This document shows positions 42,618 to 51,277 of a DNA stretch of 64,000 nt, one piece after another. The position numbers and the translations under genes were made by a program. The stretch comes from Rhodocyclus gracilis (lineage in GTDB: Bacteria; Pseudomonadota; Gammaproteobacteria; Burkholderiales; Rhodocyclaceae), in assembly GCF_009617575.1 (NCBI RefSeq), contig NZ_WIXJ01000002.1:62001-126000 (forward strand), given 5' to 3'. The notes beneath the pieces were generated by a model, which was not told the origin of the DNA, ran no database searches, and saw only the letters and a list, made by a program, of their open reading frames with translations. How positions within the stretch are numbered: the first letter of the stretch is position 1; every line of letters starts with the position of its first letter.

Positions 42618-43355
42618 CTACATCAACATGCCGCCGTTGACATGCAGCGTCGTCCCGGTGATGTACGCCGCACCGGGCGATGCGAGGAAGGCAACCGCAG
42701 CGGCAACGTCCTGCGGCGAACCCAGACGCCCCAGCGGAACGTTGGCCAGCATCGCTTCTTTAACCTTCTCGTCCAGCACATGGGTCATGTCCGTGGCGAT
42801 GAAGCCCGGCGCTACGCAATTGACCGTAATGTTGCGGCTACCCAGCTCGCGCGCCAGAGCGCGGCTCATTCCGCCAACGCCAGCTTTGGCAGCGCAATAG
42901 TTCGCCTGCCCCGGATTACCGGCATGACCGACCACCGACGTCACATTGATGATGCGTCCGCCGCGCGCCTTCATCATGCCGCGCATGACGGCTTTCGACA
43001 GCCGGAACACCGCCTTGAGATTGGTCTCGATGACCGCATCCCACTCATCGTCCTTCATGCGCAAAGCAAGGTTGTCGCGGGTGATGCCGGCATTGTTCAC
43101 CAGAATACCGACCGCGCCGTGCGTCTTTTCGATATGCGCCAGCAGCTGTTCGACCTGGGCGGCGTCACGCACTTCGAGCACGCCGCCTTCGCCCTTGAAC
43201 CCCGCCTCGGCGAGATAGGCGCCGATACGCGCCGCACCCTCTTCACTCGTTGCCGTCCCGATGACGGTAGCCCCCAGGCGGGCGAGTTCGAGCGCAATGG
43301 CTTGACCAATACCGCGCGATGCGCCGGTAACGAGGGCGATTTGTCCATCAAGCAT
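42618..43355 (-). CDS. fabG: 3-oxoacyl-ACP reductase
   Basis: A 245-residue SDR. Cofactor motif [25 protein letters not shown], catalytic Ser in [11 protein letters not shown] and YCAAK. NADPH-dependent. Start [11 protein letters not shown] overlaps the fabD stop by eight bases. Confidence 0.96.
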   Translation of the reverse strand: MLDGQIALVTGASRGIGQAIALELARLGATVIGTATSEEGAARIGAYLAEAGFKGEGGVLEVRDAAQVEQLLAHIEKTHGAVGILVNNAGITRDNLALRMKDDEWDAVIETNLKAVFRLSKAVMRGMMKARGGRIINVTSVVGHAGNPGQANYCAAKAGVGGMSRALARELGSRNITVNCVAPGFIATDMTHVLDEKVKEAMLANVPLGRLGSPQDVAAAVAFLASPGAAYITGTTLHVNGGMLM

Positions 43356-44301
43356 GAGCCGACTCCACGGAAGAAAGGGCTGCTTCGAGGGTAGTGAGAT
43401 CTGCCAGCGCAATGCCGGTAACGCCTTCGGCACAGCGCTTCGTCAAACCGGCGAGTACTTTGCCCGGCCCGCATTCGATTACCGAAGTCACACCCTGCGC
43501 AGCAATCGCCCGCACGCTATCGACCCAGAGAACGGGCGAACACGCCTGACGGACCAGGGAGGCTTTGATGACCTCCGGATCCGTCTCGATGCGGGCAGCG
43601 ACGTTATTCACGACCGGAATCTGCGGCACGGCGAAATTGACCGCCGCCAAGCCTTGCGCCAGACGTTCTGCCGCCGGCCGCATGAGCGAGGAGTGGAATG
43701 GCGCGGAGACCGGCAACAGCACGGCACGCTTGGCGCCGGCCGCCTTGCACAGCTCGCAGGCGCGCTCGACGGCGCGCTTGCTGCCGGCAATCACGGTTTG
43801 TCCGGGCGCGTTGAAATTGACCGCCTCGACGACTTCGCCCTCGCCGGAATCGGCAGACGCCTGCACGCACGCCGCACGAATCCCTGCGTCGTCCAACCCC
43901 AGAATGGCGGCCATCGCGCCCGTTCCTGCCGGCACCGCCTCCTGCATCGCGGCTGCGCGCAGACGAACCAGCGGCACCGCGTCGGCAAAGGAGATCACGC
44001 CCGCCGCGACCAGCGCCGCGTACTCGCCCAGACTATGTCCGGCGACGACCGCCGGCAACGCACCACCTTTTTCGCGCCACAAGCGATAGACGGCGATACC
44101 TGCCGCCAGCATGACCGGCTGCGTATTCACCGTCAGGGCCAGCGCCTCGGCGGGGCCATCCGCCACCAACTGCCAGAGATCTTCGCCCAGAGCCGCCGAT
44201 GCTTCGTCAAAGGTCGAGCGCACGATCGCGGCATCGCCATAGGCGGCCATCATGCCGACCGACTGCGAACCTTGCCCGGGAAATACGAACGCAAATGCCA
44301 C
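43348..44301 (-). CDS. fabD: Malonyl-CoA-ACP transacylase
   Basis: A 317-residue acyltransferase. Catalytic Ser in VAGHSLGEYAALVAAG; N-terminal FVFPGQGSQSVGMM. Start is a GTG after GGAGG, chosen by ribosome-binding site and family N-terminus. Confidence 0.95.
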   Translation of the reverse strand: MAFAFVFPGQGSQSVGMMAAYGDAAIVRSTFDEASAALGEDLWQLVADGPAEALALTVNTQPVMLAAGIAVYRLWREKGGALPAVVAGHSLGEYAALVAAGVISFADAVPLVRLRAAAMQEAVPAGTGAMAAILGLDDAGIRAACVQASADSGEGEVVEAVNFNAPGQTVIAGSKRAVERACELCKAAGAKRAVLLPVSAPFHSSLMRPAAERLAQGLAAVNFAVPQIPVVNNVAARIETDPEVIKASLVRQACSPVLWVDSVRAIAAQGVTSVIECGPGKVLAGLTKRCAEGVTGIALADLTTLEAALSSVESAHA

Positions 44302-44390
44302 TGCGAATCCTCCGTTGAACGTTAAACCAAAGCTGAGTCGCACACTGGCCAGCCGTCAGCCGAACCAGCGCCGCTGCGGTCGATGACTGC

Positions 44391-45353
44391 CTAGAACTCG
44401 AAGAGTACCGCGCCCCAGGTAAAGCCTCCGCCCACACCTTCGAGCAGGACTTTCTGACCGCGCTGCACGCGACCGTCGCGAACCGCGGCATCCAGCGCCA
44501 AGGGCACAGAGGCGGCCGAGGTATTGCCGTGGCTGTCGACCGTGACGATGACCTTGCTCATGTCGAGCCCCAGTTTGCGGGCGGTCGCCTCGATGATGCG
44601 GATGTTGGCCTGATGCGGAATCAGCCAATCCACCTGCGTCGGCGTAACGCCAGCGCTCTCACAGCACTCCTGCGCAGCTTCGGACAAGGCCTTGACGGCA
44701 AAGCGGAAAACCGCCTGCCCATCCATGCGCAAGAACGGGTCACCCGTCACCTGTCCATCCCGCACGTTGCCGGGAACACACAGGATGTCGCGGTACGCGC
44801 CATCGGCATGCAAGGAAGAAGCGAGAATGCCTGGCGCATCGGCAGCTTCCAGCACGACCGCGCCGGCGCCGTCGCCGAACAGCACACAGGTGGAACGGTC
44901 CTGCCAGTCGAGAATGCGCGAAAACACCTCGGCGCCGACGACCAGCGCGCGACGATGCCCACCGGCACGAATAAATTTCTCGGCAATCGTCAGCGCATAA
45001 ACAAAGCCACTGCACACTGCTTGTACATCGAAGGCCGTCGCGCCGCTGTTCCCCAGACGCCCCTGCAACATGCAGGCAACGCTCGGAAAGACATAGTCAG
45101 GGGTCGACGTCGCCACGATGATGAGATCGATATCGGCGGCACTGACACCAGCCGACTGCAAGGCGCGCTGGCTGGCCTCGACGGCGAGATCGCTGGTCGT
45201 AGTGGCAGCATCGGCAAGATGACGGAAGCGGATGCCTGTGCGTGTGCTAATCCACTCGTCGCTGGTATCAATCCCGCGCGCCACCAGATCGTCATTGCTG
45301 ACCGGCGCGCCGGGCAAATAGCTGCCAACTCCGGCAATTCTCGCGAACATCAA
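44391..45353 (-). CDS. fabH: Beta-ketoacyl-ACP synthase III
   Basis: A 320-residue enzyme that starts fatty-acid synthesis from acetyl-CoA and malonyl-ACP. Catalytic Cys in [12 protein letters not shown], His in [14 protein letters not shown] and Asn in [11 protein letters not shown]. Start overlaps the plsX stop. Confidence 0.96.
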   Translation of the reverse strand: MMFARIAGVGSYLPGAPVSNDDLVARGIDTSDEWISTRTGIRFRHLADAATTTSDLAVEASQRALQSAGVSAADIDLIIVATSTPDYVFPSVACMLQGRLGNSGATAFDVQAVCSGFVYALTIAEKFIRAGGHRRALVVGAEVFSRILDWQDRSTCVLFGDGAGAVVLEAADAPGILASSLHADGAYRDILCVPGNVRDGQVTGDPFLRMDGQAVFRFAVKALSEAAQECCESAGVTPTQVDWLIPHQANIRIIEATARKLGLDMSKVIVTVDSHGNTSAASVPLALDAAVRDGRVQRGQKVLLEGVGGGFTWGAVLFEF

Positions 45354-46363
45354 GCAGGCTCCGGTTGAGTCTGGCCTTGCGCCACGCGCTCGGCGATACG
45401 CGCCAAAACGCCGGTGCGCACGGCGTCCGCTGCCCGCGCGATGGCGAAGCCGTAGGAAAACGCGTCCGCCGAACCATGGCTCTTGACGACGATACCCTTG
45501 AGTCCGAGCAGACAGGCGCCGTTGTAACGGCGATGGTCGAGGCGATTCTTGAAGCGCTTGAGGACCGGCAAAGCCAGCACGGCGATCAACCGCGTCAGCA
45601 TGTTGCGCCCGAACTCCTGCCGCAGGAAGAACGCGAGCATCTGCGCCAAGCCCTCGGAGGTCTTCAGCGCCACATTGCCGACGAAGCCATCACAGACGAC
45701 GACCTCGGCTTCGCCTTTATACAAGCCATCGCCTTCGACGTTGCCGATGAAGTTGAGCCCGGAATCCCGCAGCAGATCGGCCGCGCGTTTGACAACATCG
45801 TTACCCTTGATCTCTTCCTCGCCGATATTGAGGATGCCGACCGTGGGACGATCATTGTGCTCGATCGCGCCGACCAGCGAAGCGCCCATGATGCCGAACT
45901 GCAGCAGATGCTCGGGCGAGCAATCGACGTTCGCCCCAAGATCGAGGACGTGCGTATGACCGCTTTGCGTCGGCAAGGAAGCACAAATCGCGGGACGATC
46001 GATCCCTGGCAACATTTTCAGCACGAAGCGTGAAATAGCCATGAGCGCGCCGGTATTACCGGCCGACACACAGGCGTCCGCCTCGCCGTGGCGCACCAGA
46101 TCAATGGCCACGCGCATGGAGGAATCCTTCTTGTTGCGCAAAGCAAGCGAAGGCGACTCATCCATGCCGATAATCTGGCTGGCGTGGCGCAAGGTGACAC
46201 GCGGAAGATCGGCGGCGCCCACATACTTGCGCAACACATCTTCCTGTCCCACGAGAACGACGGAGGCATCGGGCGTGTCGCGGACAAACGCCAACGCGGC
46301 CGGCACCGTGACTGCCGGACCGTGATCCCCGCCCATGCAGTCGATGGCGACGGTAATAGTCAT
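45350..46363 (-). CDS. plsX: Phosphate acyltransferase PlsX
   Basis: A 337-residue enzyme that makes acyl-phosphate from acyl-ACP for phospholipid synthesis. Motifs: [43 protein letters not shown] and [17 protein letters not shown]. Follows rpmF as in most proteobacteria. Confidence 0.96.
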   Translation of the reverse strand: MTITVAIDCMGGDHGPAVTVPAALAFVRDTPDASVVLVGQEDVLRKYVGAADLPRVTLRHASQIIGMDESPSLALRNKKDSSMRVAIDLVRHGEADACVSAGNTGALMAISRFVLKMLPGIDRPAICASLPTQSGHTHVLDLGANVDCSPEHLLQFGIMGASLVGAIEHNDRPTVGILNIGEEEIKGNDVVKRAADLLRDSGLNFIGNVEGDGLYKGEAEVVVCDGFVGNVALKTSEGLAQMLAFFLRQEFGRNMLTRLIAVLALPVLKRFKNRLDHRRYNGACLLGLKGIVVKSHGSADAFSYGFAIARAADAVRTGVLARIAERVAQGQTQPEPA

Positions 46364-46390
46364 CAAATCATCAAATTCGGCGCAAAACAA

Positions 46391-46427
46391 AGGGCAGAGA
46401 AGCCACCCTGCGGATGGCTCGTCTGCC
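46391..46427 (-). terminator. Hairpin between rpmF and plsX
   Basis: GGGCAGA with TCTGCCC and inner GCCACC/GGTGGC-type pairs, followed on the minus strand by TTTGTTTT. It may attenuate transcription from the ribosomal gene into lipid synthesis genes. Confidence 0.5.
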
Positions 46428-46441
46428 CTCGTCTGGGCGAA

Positions 46442-46621
46442 TTACTCGCCCTTGGCCTTGGCGACCTTCTGGCCGCGATAGAAACCGGACGGGCTGACGT
46501 GGTGGCGCAGGTGCGCCTCGCCCGTCGTCGGCTCAACCGCCAGCGGCGGGTTGGTCAGAAAATCGTGGGCGCGGTGCATACCACGCTTGGAAGGGGACTT
46601 CTTGTTTTGCTGAACAGCCAT
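46442..46621 (-). CDS. rpmF: Ribosomal protein bL32
   Basis: A 59-residue basic protein, starting [20 protein letters not shown] and ending KVAKAKGE. Classic bL32 N-terminus (the Cys4 zinc site of some species is absent here). It lies between yceD and plsX as in E. coli. Confidence 0.96.
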   Translation of the reverse strand: MAVQQNKKSPSKRGMHRAHDFLTNPPLAVEPTTGEAHLRHHVSPSGFYRGQKVAKAKGE

Positions 46622-46642
46622 GAATCGCTCCTGTCTTCAAAA

Positions 46643-47137
46643 TCAGCTTGACCGGCCCTTGAGGGCGGTCAGCGCGGCAAAGGGTGAAACACTATTTGCA
46701 CCCTGCCCAAGAGCGGGCGGAGTACAGCTTTCATGCCGCGGCGCCAACGGCAGAGCAAGAATGATCTCGTCCTCAATCAGCGCCACGACGTCAAGTTCTC
46801 TTTGTGCGGGAAGCAAATCCTTCGAGTCGTCTTCGACTTCTTCCTGCGATAAATCCACTTCGCGGCTCACCAACTCGAGCAGATTGCGCAACTCCAACGG
46901 ATAGCGCATCGACTCAAGACAGCGTTGGCAACGCACTTGCAGCAGCGCATCAATCTCAATGCGCAACTGCGGCTCGCCTTGCGGGCCTCTTGCCGCATCA
47001 ACCCGATAGCGCACTGCGCCGTCGGTTGCCGACAACCAGTCATGCAGACGAGCCAGCCCAGAGACAGGCAACTCGCCTTGCAGCGAACCCTCATCCCGGA
47101 CAAACGACAGGCTGTCAATCACGATCCGTTGCGGCAT
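46643..47137 (-). CDS. YceD/DUF177 family protein
   Basis: A 164-residue protein always found before rpmF; implicated in 23S rRNA accumulation in other organisms. CQRCLESMRYPLEL is its CxxC signature, followed by an acidic region (REVDLSQEEVEDDSKDLLP) and LVALIEDEIILALPL-like end. Confidence 0.9.
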   Translation of the reverse strand: MPQRIVIDSLSFVRDEGSLQGELPVSGLARLHDWLSATDGAVRYRVDAARGPQGEPQLRIEIDALLQVRCQRCLESMRYPLELRNLLELVSREVDLSQEEVEDDSKDLLPAQRELDVVALIEDEIILALPLAPRHESCTPPALGQGANSVSPFAALTALKGRSS

Positions 47138-47332
47138 AGGGGGCGCATGATATTATTTTCGCCCCCCGAAGTCCAGTCGAATACGACACTGGCCCACACA
47201 TTCTTCGGCAGGGCCGGCCTCTCGCCATTTCGCACGCATTCCTGCCCTTTTTCCTAGCCTTGGCGCCTGGCACAAACCGCATTGAGCGCCCTACTCTTTC
47301 TTCCGACCAGCGCAACACTCCAGTCATCGACC

Positions 47333-47926
47333 ATGAGCAATTCAACACCAGCGCAACTCGTCCTCGCCTCAACCTCCCCGTTCCGCCGCGAACTCCTGGA
47401 ACGTCTCGGACTACCCTTCACCACCGCAAACCCGGCGACCGACGAAAGCGCACGCGCGAATGAAACCCCGCAAGCTCTCGCCCTGCGCCTTGCCGAAGCA
47501 AAGGCACGCGCCGTCTCCGCACAATTCCCCAACGCACTGATTATCGGCAGCGACCAGGTCGCCTATCTGGGAGACGAGCTATTCGGCAAACCCGGCACGC
47601 ACGAAAACGCCGTCCGGCAACTCAAAAAAATGAGCGGGAAAACCGTCGATTTTTATACCGCGCTTTGTCTTGTCAACAGCGCCACGGGGCACGCGCAAAC
47701 CGTCGGCGTCCCAACCGCCGTCACATTTCGGCAACTCAGCGACGACGTAATCGAGAACTACCTCCGCCGCGAGCGCCCCTATAACTGCGCCGGAAGCGCG
47801 AAGTCCGAAGGGCAGGGCATCGCCCTGATTGAGCGCATCGATGGCAGCGACCCCAACGCGCTCATTGGCCTGCCACTGATCGCGCTGTGCACTCTACTCT
47901 CCAACGAAGGCGTCGCAGTCGTCTAA
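47333..47926 (+). CDS. Maf/YceF-family nucleotide pyrophosphatase
   Basis: A 197-residue Maf protein. [25 protein letters not shown] and [19 protein letters not shown] match the YceF subgroup, which hydrolyses 7-methyl-GTP and possibly other modified nucleotides. Divergent from yceD-rpmF, a conserved arrangement. Confidence 0.9.
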   Translation: MSNSTPAQLVLASTSPFRRELLERLGLPFTTANPATDESARANETPQALALRLAEAKARAVSAQFPNALIIGSDQVAYLGDELFGKPGTHENAVRQLKKMSGKTVDFYTALCLVNSATGHAQTVGVPTAVTFRQLSDDVIENYLRRERPYNCAGSAKSEGQGIALIERIDGSDPNALIGLPLIALCTLLSNEGVAVV

Positions 47927-47966
47927 GGGAGTGTTCCGAAAAGAGCAAAACACCCCCCGCAACAAA

Positions 47967-47990
47967 AACGGGAGGACGCATCCTCCCGTT
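47967..47990. terminator. Bidirectional hairpin between maf and sppA
   Basis: A perfect 10-bp stem (AACGGGAGGA with TCCTCCCGTT) and CGCA loop between convergent genes. Confidence 0.65.
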
Positions 47991-48010
47991 TCGCGAACGC
48001 CGCACACGCT

Positions 48011-49009
48011 CTAACGCAAGCGCGTCACATCGCCCTCGCCCAACAGACCGAAGCTCAGATTGCGCGCCATGTCGGCCCCCAAACGCTTGGCAAAGCGCTC
48101 GGCGATGTTGTCCTTGACGGTGTAATCGAGCAGCTTTTCCGCTTTGAAAATGTCGCGCGCCACGGAATCCACCGTGCCGTAGTCGTCGGCCAAGCCCAGC
48201 TGAATACTCTGGCTGCCCGTCCACATCAAGCCTGAGAACATATCCGGAGTTTCTTTTAGGCGCTTGCCGCGGCCTTGGCGAACCACCTCGATGAACTGCT
48301 TGTGGATTTCAGCGAGCAGCAGTTTGGCGTGCGTCTTCTGCTTCTCGTCCTGCGGCGAAAACGGATCAAGAAAACCCTTGTTTTCGCCCGCCGTGAGCAG
48401 GCGGCGCTCAACACCGAGCTTCTCCATCGTGCCAGTAAAGCCAAAGCCGTCCATCAAAACGCCAATCGAACCAACGATGCTCGCACGATTGACGTAGATG
48501 CGATCCGCCGCCACTGCCACATAGTAGCCACCGGAAGCACACATATCCTCGACCACCGCATAGAGCGGAACTTCCGGATGGAGGGCGCGCAGACGGCGGA
48601 TTTCGTCATTGATGATGCCGGACTGAACAGGGCTGCCGCCAGGGCTGTTGATGCGCAGAACGACACCTGCCGTACCCTTGTCCTCGAAGGCCGCCTGCAA
48701 GGCGCCGGTAATCTTCTCGGCGCTCGCCTCACCTCCCGGTTCAATGACGCCGTGCAGATAGATCACCGCCGTGTGCCGCCCCTCCGCGAGCTTATCGGAG
48801 TCCCCCCAGTCAACGACCAAGGCCAATACGGCGATCAAATACACCAAGACAGCGGATTTAAAGAAAATCCCCCAGCGGCGCTTCACCCTTTGCTCTTGCA
48901 GCGTGGAAAAAGCGATTTTTTCCAGCAACTGGCGTTCCCACTGCGGCTCGTTTTGCGGGGTTTCCAAAATAGACTCGTTCTCGATCAAATAAGGAAGGCC
49001 GTCATGCAC
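48011..49009 (-). CDS. sppA: Signal peptide peptidase SppA-like S49 protease
   Basis: A 332-residue membrane protease with one N-terminal helix (AVLVYLIAVLALVVDW). Key regions: LRINSPGGSPVQSG, the nucleophile Ser in CASGGYYVAVAADRIY, and SIVGSIGVLMDGFGF with the later ENKGFLDPFSP Lys region. It clears leftover signal peptides. The exact start is uncertain. Confidence 0.9.
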   Translation of the reverse strand: MHDGLPYLIENESILETPQNEPQWERQLLEKIAFSTLQEQRVKRRWGIFFKSAVLVYLIAVLALVVDWGDSDKLAEGRHTAVIYLHGVIEPGGEASAEKITGALQAAFEDKGTAGVVLRINSPGGSPVQSGIINDEIRRLRALHPEVPLYAVVEDMCASGGYYVAVAADRIYVNRASIVGSIGVLMDGFGFTGTMEKLGVERRLLTAGENKGFLDPFSPQDEKQKTHAKLLLAEIHKQFIEVVRQGRGKRLKETPDMFSGLMWTGSQSIQLGLADDYGTVDSVARDIFKAEKLLDYTVKDNIAERFAKRLGADMARNLSFGLLGEGDVTRLR

Positions 49010-49256
49010 CGGGACGGCAACCGGAATACAGCACTCTCAGCGTCGACCACAAACCGACAAAGCGAGTGCCTTCAAACAAAAAATTCAGGCGTCGAGTATA
49101 GCGTGGAATGAAGGTCTCTTTGGCCGCCGGCGCTTCGTGAGCCGCCCCATCGCACAATCAGACGAGAACACGCATCGACTTCACGAATCACTCAAACGCC
49201 CCGAACTGCGACAAAAGCGCTCGCGACCGAACAAAAGCACCGCGCAAGCCCCCCCG

Positions 49257-49913
49257 TCAGGCGTTCGCTCGCAGCCAAGTCGTCAACTCAGCAACCGAAT
49301 CGACGCGCGCAAGCGGCGCCAGCGCGTCGAGAGTCTCGGCCGGATGTGCGCCGTAGGCGACGGCAAGACCCGCAACACCGGCATTCTTCGCCATCTGCAT
49401 GTCGTGCGTCGTGTCGCCGACCATCAAGGTCCTTTCGGGCGAAACAGCCAGTTCGTCCATCAACTCTTCGAGCATCTGCGGGTGCGGCTTTGAATGGCAC
49501 TCGTCCGCACAGCGCGTCGCCACGAAGCGATGGGCAAGCGCGCTAGCACGCAAGGCTCGGTCGAGGCCTTGCCGACTTTTGCCCGTCGCCACAGCGAGCA
49601 GAAAATCCTGTTGCGCCAACTCATTCACCAACTCGGCCGCCCCTGCAAAGAGTTTCAGCGCGTGGTCTCCGGCGAGGTAGTGGTGGCGATAACGCTCCAC
49701 CATCTGCGGGTAACGCCCTTCCGGCAGATCAGGAGCGGCGTAGCGCAGCGCGTCATGCAGTCCCAGGCCGATGACGTGTCGTGCCCGCGCCTCCGGCGGT
49801 TCCGACACATCGAGATCGCGACACGCCGCCTGAATGGCTTCGACAATGGCCCCCGCAGAATCGAGCAAGGTGCCGTCCCAATCAAACACGATCAGATCAA
49901 AACGCTTGGCCAT
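49257..49913 (-). CDS. HAD-family phosphatase, phosphoglycolate-phosphatase-like
   Basis: A 218-residue HAD hydrolase. Motif I is VFDWDGTLLDS, motif II LLAVATGKSRQGLDRAL, motif IV VGDTTHDMQMAKNAG. Closest in pattern to Gph-like enzymes next to rluC in betaproteobacteria. It overlaps the rluC 3' end by 17 bases. Substrate not certain. No gene is seen between it and sppA (49010-49256). Confidence 0.88.
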   Translation of the reverse strand: MAKRFDLIVFDWDGTLLDSAGAIVEAIQAACRDLDVSEPPEARARHVIGLGLHDALRYAAPDLPEGRYPQMVERYRHHYLAGDHALKLFAGAAELVNELAQQDFLLAVATGKSRQGLDRALRASALAHRFVATRCADECHSKPHPQMLEELMDELAVSPERTLMVGDTTHDMQMAKNAGVAGLAVAYGAHPAETLDALAPLARVDSVAELTTWLRANA

Positions 49914-50871
49914 AATCCTGCGCGTCATGTTGCGAAAGGTAGTGCAAGAAAGCCACTAGCGCCGCCGGCAGCGAGGACTCCAGAAAAACCGGTTCGCCAG
50001 TCAGGGGGTGAGGCAAGCGGATCTGCTTGGCGTGCAGGAACATGCGCTTGAGCCCCTCCCGCTGCAACTCACGGTTGAGCGTGAAATCACCGTACTTTTC
50101 GTCGCCAACGATAGGAAAGCCCAGGTGCGAGAGATGCACGCGAATCTGATGGGTGCGCCCGGTCTTCAACTCCGCCTCAAGGAGGCTGAAACGCCGCCAC
50201 CGGCCGAGCAGACGGAAGACGGTGTGCGAGGCTTTCCCGTCGTCAGCGACACGCACCCGCCGCTCACCTGACGGCAACTCGTACTTCAGCAGCGGCAAAC
50301 GCACATTGCGCAAGGGATCCATCCAGCGCCCGCTGACCAGGACCCAATAGCGCTTATCGACTCCGCCGCCACCCCGGAATTGATCATGCAGAGCATTCAA
50401 CGCCGAACGCTTCTTGCCAACCAGCAAAATCCCGGAAGTTTCGCGGTCGAGGCGATGCGCGAGCTCGAGAAAGCGTGCCTCCGGACGCTGCTTGCGCAGC
50501 GCCTCGATGACACCAAAGCTGACGCCACTCCCGCCGTGCACGGCAATGCCGGCCGGCTTATCGACTGCCAGGAACGCGTCGTCCTCGAAGAGGATCGGCA
50601 AATCGGCCTTGATGGCAGCGCCATCGACGATCTCGGCATCGCGCTGCGCCACACGCAGCGGCGGAATGCGCAGCAGATCACCAGTCTTGAGACGATAAGA
50701 CGCCTCGACGCGGCCGCTATTGACGCGCACCTCGCCGCTGCGTACACAGTGATAGATTCGGCTGCGCGGAACCCCTTTGCATACCCGCAACAGATAGTTG
50801 TCGAGGCGCTGCCCGTGGTCTTCTTCGCTGACGATTGTCTTTGTTACGGAAATTTTGCCAACTTCGGCCAT
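49897..50871 (-). CDS. rluC: 23S rRNA pseudouridine synthase RluC
   Basis: A 324-residue enzyme. N-terminal S4 domain (QRLDNYLLRVCKGVPRSRIY), catalytic Asp in LAHRLDRETSGILLVGK, and GRTHQIRVHLSHLGFPI. It modifies 955/2504/2580-equivalent uridines by family. Start MAEVGKIS is chosen; the upstream frame is non-homologous. Divergent from rne, an arrangement conserved in E. coli. Confidence 0.93.
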   Translation of the reverse strand: MAEVGKISVTKTIVSEEDHGQRLDNYLLRVCKGVPRSRIYHCVRSGEVRVNSGRVEASYRLKTGDLLRIPPLRVAQRDAEIVDGAAIKADLPILFEDDAFLAVDKPAGIAVHGGSGVSFGVIEALRKQRPEARFLELAHRLDRETSGILLVGKKRSALNALHDQFRGGGGVDKRYWVLVSGRWMDPLRNVRLPLLKYELPSGERRVRVADDGKASHTVFRLLGRWRRFSLLEAELKTGRTHQIRVHLSHLGFPIVGDEKYGDFTLNRELQREGLKRMFLHAKQIRLPHPLTGEPVFLESSLPAALVAFLHYLSQHDAQDYGQAF

Positions 50872-51277
50872 ATTTTTATATACTGGCGTGGATTTGCGTC
50901 TCGGATGGAAAGGGGCGCTGACCCGTGAGACCGTCGAACGGCTGCAGTCATGAAGATTGACTGCGACGCCTATTTTCCGGCAGGCCTCAGTCGTCCCGCT
51001 TGCGCCAATCTGCGCAAGATCATGTTCCGCGCAAATCACCTGGTTAAGTACGCTCACCAAAAGTAGCGATACTACTTCATTTGCGCGCGCCCAGCACGTG
51101 CGGACCGCCCCAAGCAGATTTCCCGGCCTTGAAATTCAAGGCGCGAAAACAGACCGGACCAGCGAGACATTTCTTTAGTTGCCAAACCGGAAAGCCCATG
51201 AAGCGTCCTGACTACAACTAATCCGTCGCTGCCTGCACAAGGCGCTCCCCCCGTTTTAGCGCGCGGGAGCCAAGCTG
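50872..51277. promoter_or_regulatory. Divergent rluC/rne control region with long rne leader
   Basis: A 406-base gap without a convincing gene. TTAAGT (51044-51049) and GATACT (51068-51073), 18 bases apart, are a candidate rne promoter, leaving a leader of about 200 bases. In E. coli the long rne leader is how RNase E tunes its own mRNA; the same may hold here. Confidence 0.4.
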